Shown here one piece after another: positions 35,245 to 44,943 of a stretch of 64,000 nt of DNA (the first letter of the stretch is position 1; every line of letters begins with the position of its first letter). Below the pieces are notes generated by a model. The model saw only the letters and a program-made list of their open reading frames with translations, searched no databases and was not told the origin of the DNA. Source of the stretch: Saprospiraceae bacterium (GTDB taxonomy: Bacteria; Bacteroidota; Bacteroidia; Chitinophagales; Saprospiraceae); assembly GCA_029212405.1 (NCBI GenBank), contig JARGNR010000032.1, positions 1-64,000 on the forward strand, written 5' to 3'. A program made the translations under genes and the position numbers.

Positions 35245-35308
35245 CTGATGTTAGTTTGATTTATTTTTCATTATAAAGTAACATCTTTACACTTTAATAC
35301 TTGAACGC

Positions 35309-35803
35309 ATGAAAATATTGAGCAGTACGCAAATAGCGCAGAAAATAAACAGACTGGCTATTGAAATTTTGGAAAACAATTACACAGAGAAAAAAATTGT
35401 TTTGGCTGGAATAAATAATAATGGACTTGGTTTTGCTAAATTATTAATGAAAGCAATCCAAAAAATATCAGAAGTTGAAATTGTATTGGCTAATATTTCA
35501 TTAAACCCAGCAAAACCAACAAGTGATCAAGTAACCATTGATATTCCAGAATCTGAGTTCAGAAACAAGATTGTAATCATTGTAGATGATGTTGCAAATA
35601 CAGGAAGAACTATATTCTTTGCGTTTAAACCCTTTCTAGATATTCTTACTAAAAAAGTGGAGGTTGCCGTGCTAGTTGATCGCAAACATAAATCATTTCC
35701 TATAAAAGTAGATTATGTTGGACTATCCTTAGCTACAACGCTAAAGGAAAATATAATAGTAAAATTGGGAGCATCAAAAGAAAGAGAAGTTCACTTGGAA
35801 TAA
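35309..35803 (+). CDS. PyrR-like phosphoribosyltransferase
   Basis: A 164-residue type I phosphoribosyltransferase. The PRPP-binding motif IVIIVDDVANTGRT lies near residues 91-104, and the C-terminal VLVDRKHKSFPIKVDYVG block matches PyrR (compare DRRFNRHLPIQSDYTG in the window's own pyrR). It is shorter than and diverged from that pyrR, so it is a paralogue; uracil or another base may be the substrate. It is a single gene with a strong shared terminator behind it. Confidence 0.8.
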   Translation: MKILSSTQIAQKINRLAIEILENNYTEKKIVLAGINNNGLGFAKLLMKAIQKISEVEIVLANISLNPAKPTSDQVTIDIPESEFRNKIVIIVDDVANTGRTIFFAFKPFLDILTKKVEVAVLVDRKHKSFPIKVDYVGLSLATTLKENIIVKLGASKEREVHLE

Positions 35804-35828
35804 ATATGAATAATACAAAAGAACAATT

Positions 35829-35867
35829 AAAAAAGCGGATCAATTTTCAACATTGAATCCGCTTTTT
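35829..35867. terminator. strong bidirectional terminator
   Basis: Arms 35829-35844 and 35852-35867 pair over about 14 bp with a one-base bulge and a 7-base loop. A residues precede and T residues follow the stem, so it serves both the PyrR-like gene and the convergent M1 peptidase. Confidence 0.85.
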
Positions 35868-35890
35868 ACATTTTATTATTGATAGAAGTT

Positions 35891-37735
35891 TTATTCCCTT
35901 TCTTCCCTTGGCCAAACGTTGTTTTTTCGATCAAGATCAACAAAATTGATTGTAGGGTTGATTTCTATTTTTTTAATTTTATCCAATTTACAATTCAATT
36001 CCAAGATGTACTCAGGATGCGTCCATGGCCAATCTTCCATTAAATTGTAATCTACATCCTTAGGCCAAATATTTGGTTTTTCACCTCTCATTATTCTCAT
36101 AGGAATATAGTATACTTCTTTTTCATCTTTTACTGTGGTTAGGACAATTTCTAATGGCATTGGCATCTCTCCTCTTTGGCTCAAAACTAGTGTTTTTCCA
36201 TATACCGTATCGATACTGTAATCAGGATATTTCGTTGTGTTCACCATGTATTCATTATACCAATCCAACTCTAATCCAGATTCCTTTTCCATAATTCTTA
36301 TTAAATCATTTGGTGTTGGATGCTTAAATTTCCATTGATTATAATAGTTCAACATTGCTTGAGCAAATGCCTCTTTACCCATTATGTATTGAAGTTGTTC
36401 TAAGTATATAGCCCCTTTGGTATACGATCCTACTCCATAGGCCCTGTTTGTCCTAAAATGATCAGCATGTGTGCTTATTGGTTCGTCGAGTGGACTGCCT
36501 GCATGGTTGGATGAAAATCCATTAATGGTTCTTGCCATAGGATTATCAACTGAACCTCCATGTAACAAATTTTGTTTTCGCAAATAATTCATAGTTTCTG
36601 CCGTCCCAAATGAAGTAAATCCTTCATCCATCCATGGATATAAAGACTCATTGGTGCCGAGAACCATTTGAAACCAACTGTGCATCCATTCATGAACCGA
36701 AACACCGACTAATGAAGGAAATGATCTTTCTCCTGTAATCAATGTAGCCATAGGATATTCCATTCCACCATCTCCTCCTTGAAGAAATGAATACACTGGG
36801 TATGGATATTTTCCAAATCTTTCGTTCAAATATTTTAACGCAACATCCATAACTCTAGGAAGATTTTTCCAATTATTTGTTGTCCTTTCATTCGGTTGAT
36901 ACAAAAAATGTAATATGGTGCCGTCATATGCCTTATGCGTTATATGCTCGTAATCTGGATCAGCGGACCATACAAAATCATGAACGTTTTCTGCAATAAA
37001 ATTCCATTCTAACTTCTTATTTTTATTAGGTACAACTACATCACTATAGCCTTTTCCTATTCTTTCTGGATTTTGAAGAACTCCAGTGGCACCAATAGTG
37101 TATTTTTTATCCATTTTTATGGTCACGTCAAAATCACCCCATATACCATGAAATTCTCTTCCTACATAAGGGTTTGCATGCCAACCTTGATGATCATATT
37201 CCGATAATTTTGGATACCATTGAGCCATAGAGTAATCAATACCTTCTGCATTGTCTCTCCCCGATCTTCGAATTTGAATAGGAACTTGAGCCTCAAATTT
37301 CATGCTTAACTTCACGGTTTGACCAGGTTGAATTGTATGTTTGTCCAAATCCACTTCCAAAATGGTACCGACTACTTTATACTTCACCTTTTTACCATCA
37401 ATTTTCAAGCTTTTAATTTTTTGATATCCGATTTCTTCTTTAGTTAGCTTACTTATCCGATCTCCCACTCGCCCATCTGGATCTCGTATCGTTCTTGAAC
37501 GAGTGTCCATCATACTCCCTGGCTGAAATGCATTAAAATACAAATGATAAAATAGCTTATCTAATTCATCAGGTGAGTTATTTGTGTAGGTAATTGTTTG
37601 TTCTCCTTTAAATCTATGTTTCTTAGAATCAAAGTCAATCGTCATTTTGTAATCAGCTTTTTGTTGCCAATATCCAGATTGACCATTCAAAGAAAATACC
37701 GAAAGTAGTAGAACTACTAAAAAATTATATTTCAT
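35891..37735 (-). CDS. M1-family metallopeptidase (secreted)
   Basis: A 614-residue gluzincin aminopeptidase with a signal peptide ending near LNGQS. The zinc site is HEWMH (348-352) with the third ligand Glu371 in WMDEG, and the exopeptidase motif appears as GGMEYPM (about 320). The N-terminal half forms the beta domain (FKGEQTITYTNNS), and the protein lacks the long C-terminal domain of eukaryotic M1 enzymes, as is usual for Bacteroidota. It probably degrades peptides in the periplasm or at the surface. It stands upstream of the shared terminator and downstream of the CPBP gene. Confidence 0.92.
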   Translation of the reverse strand: MKYNFLVVLLLSVFSLNGQSGYWQQKADYKMTIDFDSKKHRFKGEQTITYTNNSPDELDKLFYHLYFNAFQPGSMMDTRSRTIRDPDGRVGDRISKLTKEEIGYQKIKSLKIDGKKVKYKVVGTILEVDLDKHTIQPGQTVKLSMKFEAQVPIQIRRSGRDNAEGIDYSMAQWYPKLSEYDHQGWHANPYVGREFHGIWGDFDVTIKMDKKYTIGATGVLQNPERIGKGYSDVVVPNKNKKLEWNFIAENVHDFVWSADPDYEHITHKAYDGTILHFLYQPNERTTNNWKNLPRVMDVALKYLNERFGKYPYPVYSFLQGGDGGMEYPMATLITGERSFPSLVGVSVHEWMHSWFQMVLGTNESLYPWMDEGFTSFGTAETMNYLRKQNLLHGGSVDNPMARTINGFSSNHAGSPLDEPISTHADHFRTNRAYGVGSYTKGAIYLEQLQYIMGKEAFAQAMLNYYNQWKFKHPTPNDLIRIMEKESGLELDWYNEYMVNTTKYPDYSIDTVYGKTLVLSQRGEMPMPLEIVLTTVKDEKEVYYIPMRIMRGEKPNIWPKDVDYNLMEDWPWTHPEYILELNCKLDKIKKIEINPTINFVDLDRKNNVWPREERE

Positions 37736-37803
37736 ATGTTAGATTAATTGTTATTCTAATAAAATAAAGACATAAAGATGAATAAGGATTAGGTTCTAAA
37801 TGT

Positions 37804-38760
37804 TCACGAATGTACGATACTGTTTTCCTCTTCTCCAATTTTTTGAAATAATCTCGTCAAGCCATTCCACTTATATTTTTTGCTGCATACCAAAGTGAAA
37901 ATAACAGCAGAAATAAGAAACGCAGCTGACATTATCAATGGGTCGATTTCACTACATTTTACTATGGTATCTGTTTGAAGAACACTACCATCAAACGAAA
38001 AAAATGCGGCTCCAAAAATATTTGTAGCAGCATGCACCCCTAAAGCAAGTTCTAGGCTATCGTCCAAGATAGTAATCAATCCTAAAAACAGTCCTGCTCC
38101 TACATAATATGGTTGCATCACCCAAAAGCCAAATTTTTCTACTTCAGGATTCATGCTGTGAATAAGTCCAAAAATGATGCTTGTTACAACGAGTGGAATC
38201 CATTTGTTATGGGTAATTAGTGAAATGGCAGGCATAAGATATCCCCGAATGAATAACTCTTCAAAACTGGTCTGAATAGGCAATAGGAGAATACATATGA
38301 TGAGCAATATAATCCAGCTCATTGGTTTGAAGTTGAAATAATACGTTTCCGGATATACTAGAGCGACAATACCTTCGCTTACTAATGCCAAAACGAACCA
38401 AAAACCAAAGGCAAAATATATTTTTTTGAAGTCAATTGTTGATTTAGGGGTAATCAAGTTTTTAAAAGGACGCTTATGAAAGTGTTTAATAGCAAGCATG
38501 AAAGCCATCATAGCAAAAACAAAAACCATTATCATTAAAATCAGACCAAAGTTCTTATTCATATTCAACAATGAAAAGTCCATTGTTTCATAAAATTTAT
38601 CTACTTGTTCTGTTGTAATACTTTTATCGGCACGTACTTTAAACATAGATACTAAAACCATAGGTAACTGCCCTAAAATATAACCTACTACTACAACAAA
38701 AATTCCGAGTAAATACCACAAAACATTGTTATCCCCACTTGTTGCTTTTTTAAAGAACAT
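37804..38760 (-). CDS. CPBP family intramembrane metalloprotease
   Basis: A 318-residue protein with about eight membrane segments and the CPBP/Abi motifs: EELFIRG (EExxxR, about residue 167), FGLIHS (FxxxH, about 198) and LGVHAATN (HxxxN, about 240). These form the metal site of glutamic/metallo intramembrane proteases of the Rce1 type. The family acts in protein processing, and some members give bacteriocin immunity. The substrate is unknown. The gene is divergent from galE and is 68 bp upstream of the M1 peptidase gene on the same strand. Confidence 0.88.
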   Translation of the reverse strand: MFFKKATSGDNNVLWYLLGIFVVVVGYILGQLPMVLVSMFKVRADKSITTEQVDKFYETMDFSLLNMNKNFGLILMIMVFVFAMMAFMLAIKHFHKRPFKNLITPKSTIDFKKIYFAFGFWFVLALVSEGIVALVYPETYYFNFKPMSWIILLIICILLLPIQTSFEELFIRGYLMPAISLITHNKWIPLVVTSIIFGLIHSMNPEVEKFGFWVMQPYYVGAGLFLGLITILDDSLELALGVHAATNIFGAAFFSFDGSVLQTDTIVKCSEIDPLIMSAAFLISAVIFTLVCSKKYKWNGLTRLFQKIGEEENSIVHS

Positions 38761-38868
38761 AAAGTTTCCGTCTAATTTTCAATCCATATATCAAACTTCA
38801 AAAATACCAAACGCTAATGATCTAGCTAAACATTATAAGATTTAATTATAAATTATAATTTCAAGCTG

Positions 38869-38876
38869 TAGATTTG
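38869..38876 (+). promoter_or_regulatory. -7 box of the galE promoter
   Basis: TAGATTTG matches TAnnTTTG. A TTG at 38874 that could serve as an upstream start lies inside this box, which supports the ATG at 38898 as the true galE start. No clear -33 element is seen. Confidence 0.5.
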
Positions 38877-38897
38877 TTGTTCATCAATAAAACACCG

Positions 38898-39926
38898 ATG
38901 GCTTTGAAAAACATTCTTGTTACTGGAGGTACTGGATATATAGGTTCTCACACAGTTGTTGAATTATTAGGGAGTGGATACAATGTTCATATCATTGATA
39001 ATTTATCAAACAGTGATCGATCTATGCTCGAACGTATACATCAAATAACTAACAAGATCCCCTATTTTACCCAACTTGATCTCCGAAATAAAATTGATGT
39101 GTTTAAGTTTTTTGAAAAACATACAAAATTTGATGGCATTATACATTTTGCAGCATTGAAGAGTGTAGGAGAAAGCGTTTTTCAACCGCTCAAATATTAT
39201 GAGAATAACGTTGTTGGATTACTTAATTTATTAGAAGGGAGCAGTCAAAATAATATCAATAATTTTGTTTTTTCTTCTTCTTGCACTGTATATGGAAGTC
39301 CTGATTTAGTACCTGTGACAGAGCATACCAAATTTGGACACACTCCTTCTCCTTATGGAGCTACTAAGCAAATGTGTGAGCGAATATTAGATGACTATTC
39401 TTATTCATCGTCCGACTATAATACAATTTCACTCCGATATTTTAATCCTTTAGGAGCGCATGACAGCGGTATAATTGGTGAATTACCGAGTGGTATACCC
39501 AATAATCTAATGCCCTATATCACACAAACTGCTATTGGGATTAGACCTTATTTAGCAGTTTTTGGCAATGATTATTCTACTCCAGATGGAACAGCTATTC
39601 GAGATTATATTCATGTAATGGATTTAGCAAAAGCTCATGTGAAGGCAGTGGAATATTTTGCCCTTCAAACTGGTAAAGTCAATGAAAAGATCAATATAGG
39701 CACTGGTAAAGGAAAAAGCGTTTTTGACATTATTCACTCTTTTGAAAAGGTTTCAGGTATAAAACTAAATTATAAAATCGAGGGAAGAAGAGAAGGAGAC
39801 GTGGAATCCATCTATGCAAATGCAACAAAAGCTGAAAATTTACTCAATTGGAAAGCGGAACTGAGTTTAGATGATATGACAAGATCTGCATGGAATTGGG
39901 AACAAAAATATCGAAAAGAAGGATAG
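38898..39926 (+). CDS. galE: UDP-glucose 4-epimerase
   Basis: A 342-residue extended SDR, interconverting UDP-glucose and UDP-galactose with bound NAD. It shows the Rossmann motif VTGGTGYIGSH, the active-site SSSCTVYGSP and YGATK, and the C-terminal LSLDDMTRSAWNWEQ. Length is typical. The start is the ATG at 38898; the longer frame begins with a TTG within the promoter box. Galactose-containing cell-surface glycans are the likely use, in line with kdsB and the glycosyltransferase elsewhere in the window. Confidence 0.93.
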   Translation: MALKNILVTGGTGYIGSHTVVELLGSGYNVHIIDNLSNSDRSMLERIHQITNKIPYFTQLDLRNKIDVFKFFEKHTKFDGIIHFAALKSVGESVFQPLKYYENNVVGLLNLLEGSSQNNINNFVFSSSCTVYGSPDLVPVTEHTKFGHTPSPYGATKQMCERILDDYSYSSSDYNTISLRYFNPLGAHDSGIIGELPSGIPNNLMPYITQTAIGIRPYLAVFGNDYSTPDGTAIRDYIHVMDLAKAHVKAVEYFALQTGKVNEKINIGTGKGKSVFDIIHSFEKVSGIKLNYKIEGRREGDVESIYANATKAENLLNWKAELSLDDMTRSAWNWEQKYRKEG

Positions 39927-39937
39927 GAGTACACTAC

Positions 39938-42592
39938 TTATTCTTCTTCCAACAATTTTTTCAACTCATTTAATTTCATCATGCATTCGATAGGTGTCAT
40001 ACTATTCAATTGAATGTCGGAAAGCTCTTGTTTCAATTTACCTGCAATTGGGTCTACAGTCTCAAAAATACTCAGCTGATACGGATCTGCTTCTATTTGT
40101 TTGACTTGATCAGAAAGGTCTGGATTTTGCAGTGTACCGTCTTCAGTAATTGATTTCAGTTCTAGTTGTTTCAATATCTCATTGGCACGTTTCAAAACCT
40201 CAATAGGCATTCCAGCCATACGAGCTACATGAATACCGAAGCTATGCTTACTGCCTCCAGGAACTAATTTACGTAAAAAAATTACTTTTTGTCCCACCTC
40301 CTTCGTAGCTACATTGTAGTTTTTAACTCTTGGGTATTTATTCGCCAACTCATTGAGTTCGTGGTAGTGAGTAGCAAATAAAGTTTTGGGATTTGCGTGT
40401 TTATTGTTGTGTAAATATTCGGCTAGTGACCAAGCAATAGAAATCCCATCATAGGTGGATGTTCCCCTACCAATTTCATCCAAGAGAATCAAACTACGAG
40501 GAGAAATATTATTCATTATACTGGCAGTCTCATTCATTTCAAGCATGAAGGTGGATTCTCCGCTCGAAATATTATCCGAAGCACCTACCCTAGTAAACAA
40601 TTTATCTATGATTCCAATAGTGGCAGATTGAGCAGGTACAAAAGAGCCCATTTGAGCCATTAAACTGATTAATGCAGTCTGTCTTAATATTGCCGATTTA
40701 CCTGACATGTTAGGGCCAGTAATCATCATTAATTGGGTATCATCATTGCTCAAGGAAATGTCATTGGGCACATAGGTTTCATCGAGCTTCATGTGTTGTT
40801 CAATTACAGGATGTCTGCCTTGAACGATATCTATTGAAGTTGAATCATTTACTGTAGGACGACTATAATTAAACTTTTGAGCAACTCTTGAAAAAGAAAG
40901 AATACAGTCTACGTTGGCTATTAAGAAAGCATTGGTTTGAATAGGATCAAGATATTCAATTATGGAATACAATAACTCTTCGTACAATTTCTCCTCAATT
41001 CCTAGAATTTTATCTTGAGCGCCTAAGATTTTTGTTTCCAGCTGTTTTAGTTCATCTGTAATATAGCGCTCTGCATTGGTCAAGGTTTGTTTTCTTACCC
41101 AGTCATCTGGTATTAAACCTTGATTTTTATATTTATTTGTTACTTCTAAATAATAGCCGAATACATTATTAAAACCAATTTTAAGGTTAGTAATGCCTGT
41201 TTTTTCAGCTTCTCGCACCTGAATTCCCAATAATAGTTCTTTGCTATTTCGGACTATATTGTTTAATTCATCCAGTTCCTTGTTGTACCCATCCTTAAAA
41301 GTTCCTCCTTTACTCACCATTGATGGGGGCTCTTCATGGATCGAATGCTCTATTTTATCTCGAACAGATTCACATAAATGCAACTTATCTGCTAAAATTT
41401 CAAAATGTTCGTTTTTGGTACTGGTTAATATCTTCTTTAACGGATCAATATTGATCAATGCTTTTTTCAATTGAAGTAACTCTCTAGGAGCTACTTTCAT
41501 CATAGATATTTTTGACACTAACCGTTCAAGATCTCCCATTTTCCTCAGAAGAACCTCTATCTCATCTGTCACTTCTGTATGCTCATAAAAATGACTGACC
41601 ATATCTAATCTAGCCTCAATTTTAGGAACAGACATCAATGGAAGCAATACCCATTTTCTAAGCATTCTGGCTCCCATGGGAGATACCGTTTTATCCAATA
41701 CCTGAATAAGTGGAATTCCAGTTTCGTGGACAGAAGAAACCAATTCAAGGTTACGTATTGTAAAACGATCCAACCAGACATATTCTTCTGACTGAATCCT
41801 GTTTATACTCCTTATATGTTTTAAATTCTCATTCTGTGTACTGGATAAATAATGGAGTGCAGATCCCGCTGCAATTTGACCTGTATCTAATTTTTCTACT
41901 CCGAATCCTTTTAGATTAGGCACATCAAATTTTTCTAGTAATTTTTCACGGCAATAATCAAAACTATATATCCATTCATCCAACGGATAACTGTAGTATC
42001 GATCTCCAAAACGTTTAGTATATTCTTTAGTAAATGACTTTGAATAAATAATTTCAGCTGGGCCAAAACTGTGGATTAGCTTTTCTATGCTTTCCAAATT
42101 TCCTTCACTTAATAAAAATTCACCCGTAGAAATATCAATAAATGATACTCCATGATGATTTTTAGGTCCAAATTGGATACTGGCTAAATAGTTATTGTTT
42201 TTTCGATCTAGAATACCATCGTCGATAGTTAGGCCTGGTGTAATAACATCTGTAACTCCCCTTTTTACAATTTTCTTCTCCTTACTTGGTTTTTCCAATT
42301 GCTCACAAACTGCAACTCTAAATCCGGCGCGTACTAATTTGGGAAGATATACGTCTACACTATGATATGGAAAGCCAGCTAAAGGAATATCAGAGCCTCC
42401 ATTATTTCTAGATGTCAAAACTATACCTAAAACATCTGCTGCTTTTACTGCATCCTCTCCAAATGTCTCATAAAAATCGCCTACGCGAAAAAGGAGAATT
42501 GCATCTGGATGCTTACTTTTTAAGTTAAAGTATTGCTCCATGAGCGGAGTCACTTTATTACTTCTTTTCTTTGATGTTGTCTTTTTCGCCAC
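39938..42592 (-). CDS. mutS: DNA mismatch repair protein MutS
   Basis: An 884-residue MutS. The mismatch-binding FRVGDFYETFGEDA (Phe-x-Glu, about residues 35-48) lies at the N-terminus; the ATPase has Walker A GPNMSGKSAIL, Walker B RSLILLDEIGRGTSTYDG and the ATHYHEL segment. A short tail after residue 800 carries TPIECMMKLNEL, the usual dimer/tetramer end. It is full length. A classic promoter (TTG-N19-TAAATTTG) stands immediately upstream. Confidence 0.96.
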   Translation of the reverse strand: MAKKTTSKKRSNKVTPLMEQYFNLKSKHPDAILLFRVGDFYETFGEDAVKAADVLGIVLTSRNNGGSDIPLAGFPYHSVDVYLPKLVRAGFRVAVCEQLEKPSKEKKIVKRGVTDVITPGLTIDDGILDRKNNNYLASIQFGPKNHHGVSFIDISTGEFLLSEGNLESIEKLIHSFGPAEIIYSKSFTKEYTKRFGDRYYSYPLDEWIYSFDYCREKLLEKFDVPNLKGFGVEKLDTGQIAAGSALHYLSSTQNENLKHIRSINRIQSEEYVWLDRFTIRNLELVSSVHETGIPLIQVLDKTVSPMGARMLRKWVLLPLMSVPKIEARLDMVSHFYEHTEVTDEIEVLLRKMGDLERLVSKISMMKVAPRELLQLKKALINIDPLKKILTSTKNEHFEILADKLHLCESVRDKIEHSIHEEPPSMVSKGGTFKDGYNKELDELNNIVRNSKELLLGIQVREAEKTGITNLKIGFNNVFGYYLEVTNKYKNQGLIPDDWVRKQTLTNAERYITDELKQLETKILGAQDKILGIEEKLYEELLYSIIEYLDPIQTNAFLIANVDCILSFSRVAQKFNYSRPTVNDSTSIDIVQGRHPVIEQHMKLDETYVPNDISLSNDDTQLMMITGPNMSGKSAILRQTALISLMAQMGSFVPAQSATIGIIDKLFTRVGASDNISSGESTFMLEMNETASIMNNISPRSLILLDEIGRGTSTYDGISIAWSLAEYLHNNKHANPKTLFATHYHELNELANKYPRVKNYNVATKEVGQKVIFLRKLVPGGSKHSFGIHVARMAGMPIEVLKRANEILKQLELKSITEDGTLQNPDLSDQVKQIEADPYQLSIFETVDPIAGKLKQELSDIQLNSMTPIECMMKLNELKKLLEEE

Positions 42593-42610
42593 TTAATTCA
42601 GATTGGGCAA

Positions 42611-42640
42611 CAAATTTAACCCGATTTGTCTACTTGACAA
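42611..42640 (-). promoter_or_regulatory. mutS promoter, TTG-N19-TAAATTTG
   Basis: On the minus strand the -33 TTG (42640-42638) and a perfect -7 TAAATTTG (42618-42611) are separated by exactly 19 bp. The predicted leader is about 14 nt before the ATG at 42592. This is one of the best promoter matches in the window. Confidence 0.75.
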
Positions 42641-42731
42641 ATCACGCACCAAAAACATATTCAAAAAAATATGATATTTTATTAGAAGATGGGTTACTGA
42701 AAAAATAAAGTAATACAAGACCCTGAATAAG

Positions 42732-43934
42732 TTAATTCAGGACCTCGTTGTTCAAAAAAGATACAAACCGCTTCGCATTGAATTGTTTATCAAAATTTTG
42801 CTCAATAAAAGATCTAGCATTTTGTCCCATTTGACTTTGATCTTCCATATTTTCCAACATATTTGATAGTGCATCGTGAAATTCTTGGGGGGTATCAGCA
42901 CACATGATTTCATTGGTATGTTTTGCATTGATCCCTTCCATTCCAATGGAAGTAGAAACAACTACTCTTCCCAATGCCATCCCTTCTAATATTTTAACTC
43001 TCATTCCACTACCAGAAAGTAGAGGTACAATCATAATTGAATGTTCGTTTATAAATGCTTTGGCATCTTCTACTTCTCCTTCAATAATAATATTTTTACT
43101 GGCCAATGCTACAATACTATTTGGTGTATTCCGTCCAGCAATATGAAGTTTTATATTAGGATGACTGTTGATGACAGAGGGCCACACTTTTGATAAAAAC
43201 CATTCGAGCCCTTCCAAGTTTGGCATCCAATCCAGGGAACCTATGAAGGATAAAGAAGTTTGATTCTTAGATAACTTTTTTGGAATATAATCCTTACAAT
43301 TTATGCTAATAGGTAAGACAAAGCCTTTTCTAGAAAATCCAATTTTTGTATAGGATTCTAAATCTCTGTGTGTTACAGTCACTAATGCGTCATAATTCGG
43401 AAGCGCTCTTAATTCGAAATTCTTAAGTTTCTGAGTTAAATAAAAGAGGTATAATCTCTTTGGTATAAATGAGGTGTTATTGGTTATTCTATTCCATATT
43501 TCATATTCTACATTATGCGATCTCATCACAATCTTTGCACTGGAATGTATTCTGATTTCGTCTATATATGGGGCCAGATACAAGGTCTCCAAAAGAACGA
43601 TATCAAATGAATTTGCTTTCAGTAATGCAATAAGCTTTTCTTTATATCTCTTGAAGTAAAATCGACTTACATGATACGATTCTTTGGAAAATAAATTTTG
43701 GATTGCACCTAAAACGGTTACTCTATTATCCAGTTCTACCGAGTGTATCTCTTCATAATGATTGAATGATTCTGGCAATCCATCTACATCTACATAATGC
43801 TTTACTGTATTCATACTCAAAAGAGTAATCTCAACTCCTAATTCGTTCAAAGATTGACTTAGATTGGTCACAGCAATTGATTCTCCGTCCTTTAACGGAA
43901 AGGGAAACTTTTTTGTAAGTTGCAATATTTTCAT
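42732..43934 (-). CDS. family 4 glycosyltransferase
   Basis: A 400-residue GT-B glycosyltransferase of the GT4 type. The N-terminal domain begins ILQLTKKFPFPLKDGESIAV with an acceptor-side loop, and the C-terminal domain carries SFIGSLDWMPNLEGLEWF, IIEGEVEDAKAF and the donor-binding VPLLSGSGMRVKILEGMALG with its E-x7-E-like glutamates. It would add a sugar to a lipid-linked or cell-surface glycan; donor and acceptor are unknown. No other glycan-cluster genes adjoin it. A short CCTGAAT dyad overlaps the stop codon but lacks a T-run. Confidence 0.85.
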   Translation of the reverse strand: MKILQLTKKFPFPLKDGESIAVTNLSQSLNELGVEITLLSMNTVKHYVDVDGLPESFNHYEEIHSVELDNRVTVLGAIQNLFSKESYHVSRFYFKRYKEKLIALLKANSFDIVLLETLYLAPYIDEIRIHSSAKIVMRSHNVEYEIWNRITNNTSFIPKRLYLFYLTQKLKNFELRALPNYDALVTVTHRDLESYTKIGFSRKGFVLPISINCKDYIPKKLSKNQTSLSFIGSLDWMPNLEGLEWFLSKVWPSVINSHPNIKLHIAGRNTPNSIVALASKNIIIEGEVEDAKAFINEHSIMIVPLLSGSGMRVKILEGMALGRVVVSTSIGMEGINAKHTNEIMCADTPQEFHDALSNMLENMEDQSQMGQNARSFIEQNFDKQFNAKRFVSFLNNEVLN

Positions 43935-44019
43935 TTACTGTATACGGTCTTGATTAGAATCAATGGAATAGAAACCGTGCAAATATGAGAAATTAACAAA
44001 CAGCATTATAAACAAATGC

Positions 44020-44796
44020 TCAGATAGTTTTTTTCCGTTTCAAAAAGGTATAAACTGCAGTAAGAACAATTCCGATAAGTAAGACAAAAATACTCACATA
44101 GGACAGGTGTTCAATATTAGGATCACTCAGAATCGTATCAGCGGCCCTTTTTGAATAAATTCCAAAAGAAGCCCAACATACCACAGCGGCAAAAAATATA
44201 TCTTTATGAACATATAATATTCTCAATGCGATTGCCACAGCTACAATCAATACGATTGATGCCCAAGTGTCTGCACCGAATCCTAGTTCTGTATAACCCT
44301 GACTGACAAATACAACTGTAGTATTTGCAATTGTTGCTACAGAAATCCATCCCATATATACACTTACAGGAACTGAAGCTTGCCATGGTAAAGTTGTATT
44401 CGTGAAATAATTTACATTTAGTTTCCTATACATCATAATCAATGAACCAAGAATCACCAACATAATCACAATACATATCACCACATACTCATAATGCCAG
44501 AAAACAAGCCAGAGCCCATTAGCTAGAGCATTAATAACAAACCAGTTTCCTATAGACTGGAGGATATGATCTTTTTTACTACCTACCCATTGATATGCAA
44601 TGAAAATAATTAGTAAAATATAAATGACACTCCATATTGCAAAAGTAAATCCTGCTGGCACAAAAAGATTGGGATAAAGGTCTGAAAGCTCTCCAGTGGT
44701 TTTATTCCCTAGTGGAAGCAACACGGCAAGCATATTCATTCCAATAAGAAAGAATAAGCCAAGTGTGTTTAAAGATTTTTGCAAAGTTGGACGCAT
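44020..44796 (-). CDS. TspO/MBR-related tryptophan-rich membrane protein
   Basis: A 258-residue protein with about seven membrane segments. The N-terminal PAGFTFAIWSVIYILL and ANGLWLVFWHYEY motifs are typical of the long TspO/MBR relatives annotated as tryptophan-rich sensory proteins. It is longer than canonical TspO (about 160 residues) because of two or more additional C-terminal segments. Ligands such as porphyrins are known for TspO, but binding by this longer subgroup is unproven. Confidence 0.75.
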   Translation of the reverse strand: MRPTLQKSLNTLGLFFLIGMNMLAVLLPLGNKTTGELSDLYPNLFVPAGFTFAIWSVIYILLIIFIAYQWVGSKKDHILQSIGNWFVINALANGLWLVFWHYEYVVICIVIMLVILGSLIMMYRKLNVNYFTNTTLPWQASVPVSVYMGWISVATIANTTVVFVSQGYTELGFGADTWASIVLIVAVAIALRILYVHKDIFFAAVVCWASFGIYSKRAADTILSDPNIEHLSYVSIFVLLIGIVLTAVYTFLKRKKTI

Positions 44797-44830
44797 AGAA
44801 CGATGATATTTAAGTACTGTAGTAAGAATA

Positions 44831-44838
44831 CAAATTTA
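44831..44838 (-). promoter_or_regulatory. -7 box upstream of the TspO-like gene
   Basis: On the minus strand this reads TAAATTTG, a perfect -7 match, about 35 bp before the ATG at 44796. No -33 TTG lies at the standard spacing. Confidence 0.45.
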
Positions 44839-44882
44839 AAATAGATTGGTTCAAAGTTTTCTATTTCCAAAAATAGAAATTA

Positions 44883-44915
44883 AAAAGAGGCTGCATGAAG
44901 ATCATACAGCCTCTT
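44883..44915 (-). terminator. rho-independent terminator of the DUF1573 gene
   Basis: Arms 44885-44898 and 44902-44915 pair over 14 bp with one wobble around a 3-base loop. On the minus strand the stem is followed by a T-rich tract, placing it directly behind the DUF1573 lipoprotein gene. Confidence 0.8.
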
Positions 44916-44943
44916 ATATATATGTTTTAAATCTTAGCGATTC

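Noticed and set aside
42722-42741. CCTGAAT/ATTCAGG dyad at the end of the glycosyltransferase gene as a terminator
   Set aside because: Only 7 bp and no T-run follows on the minus strand.
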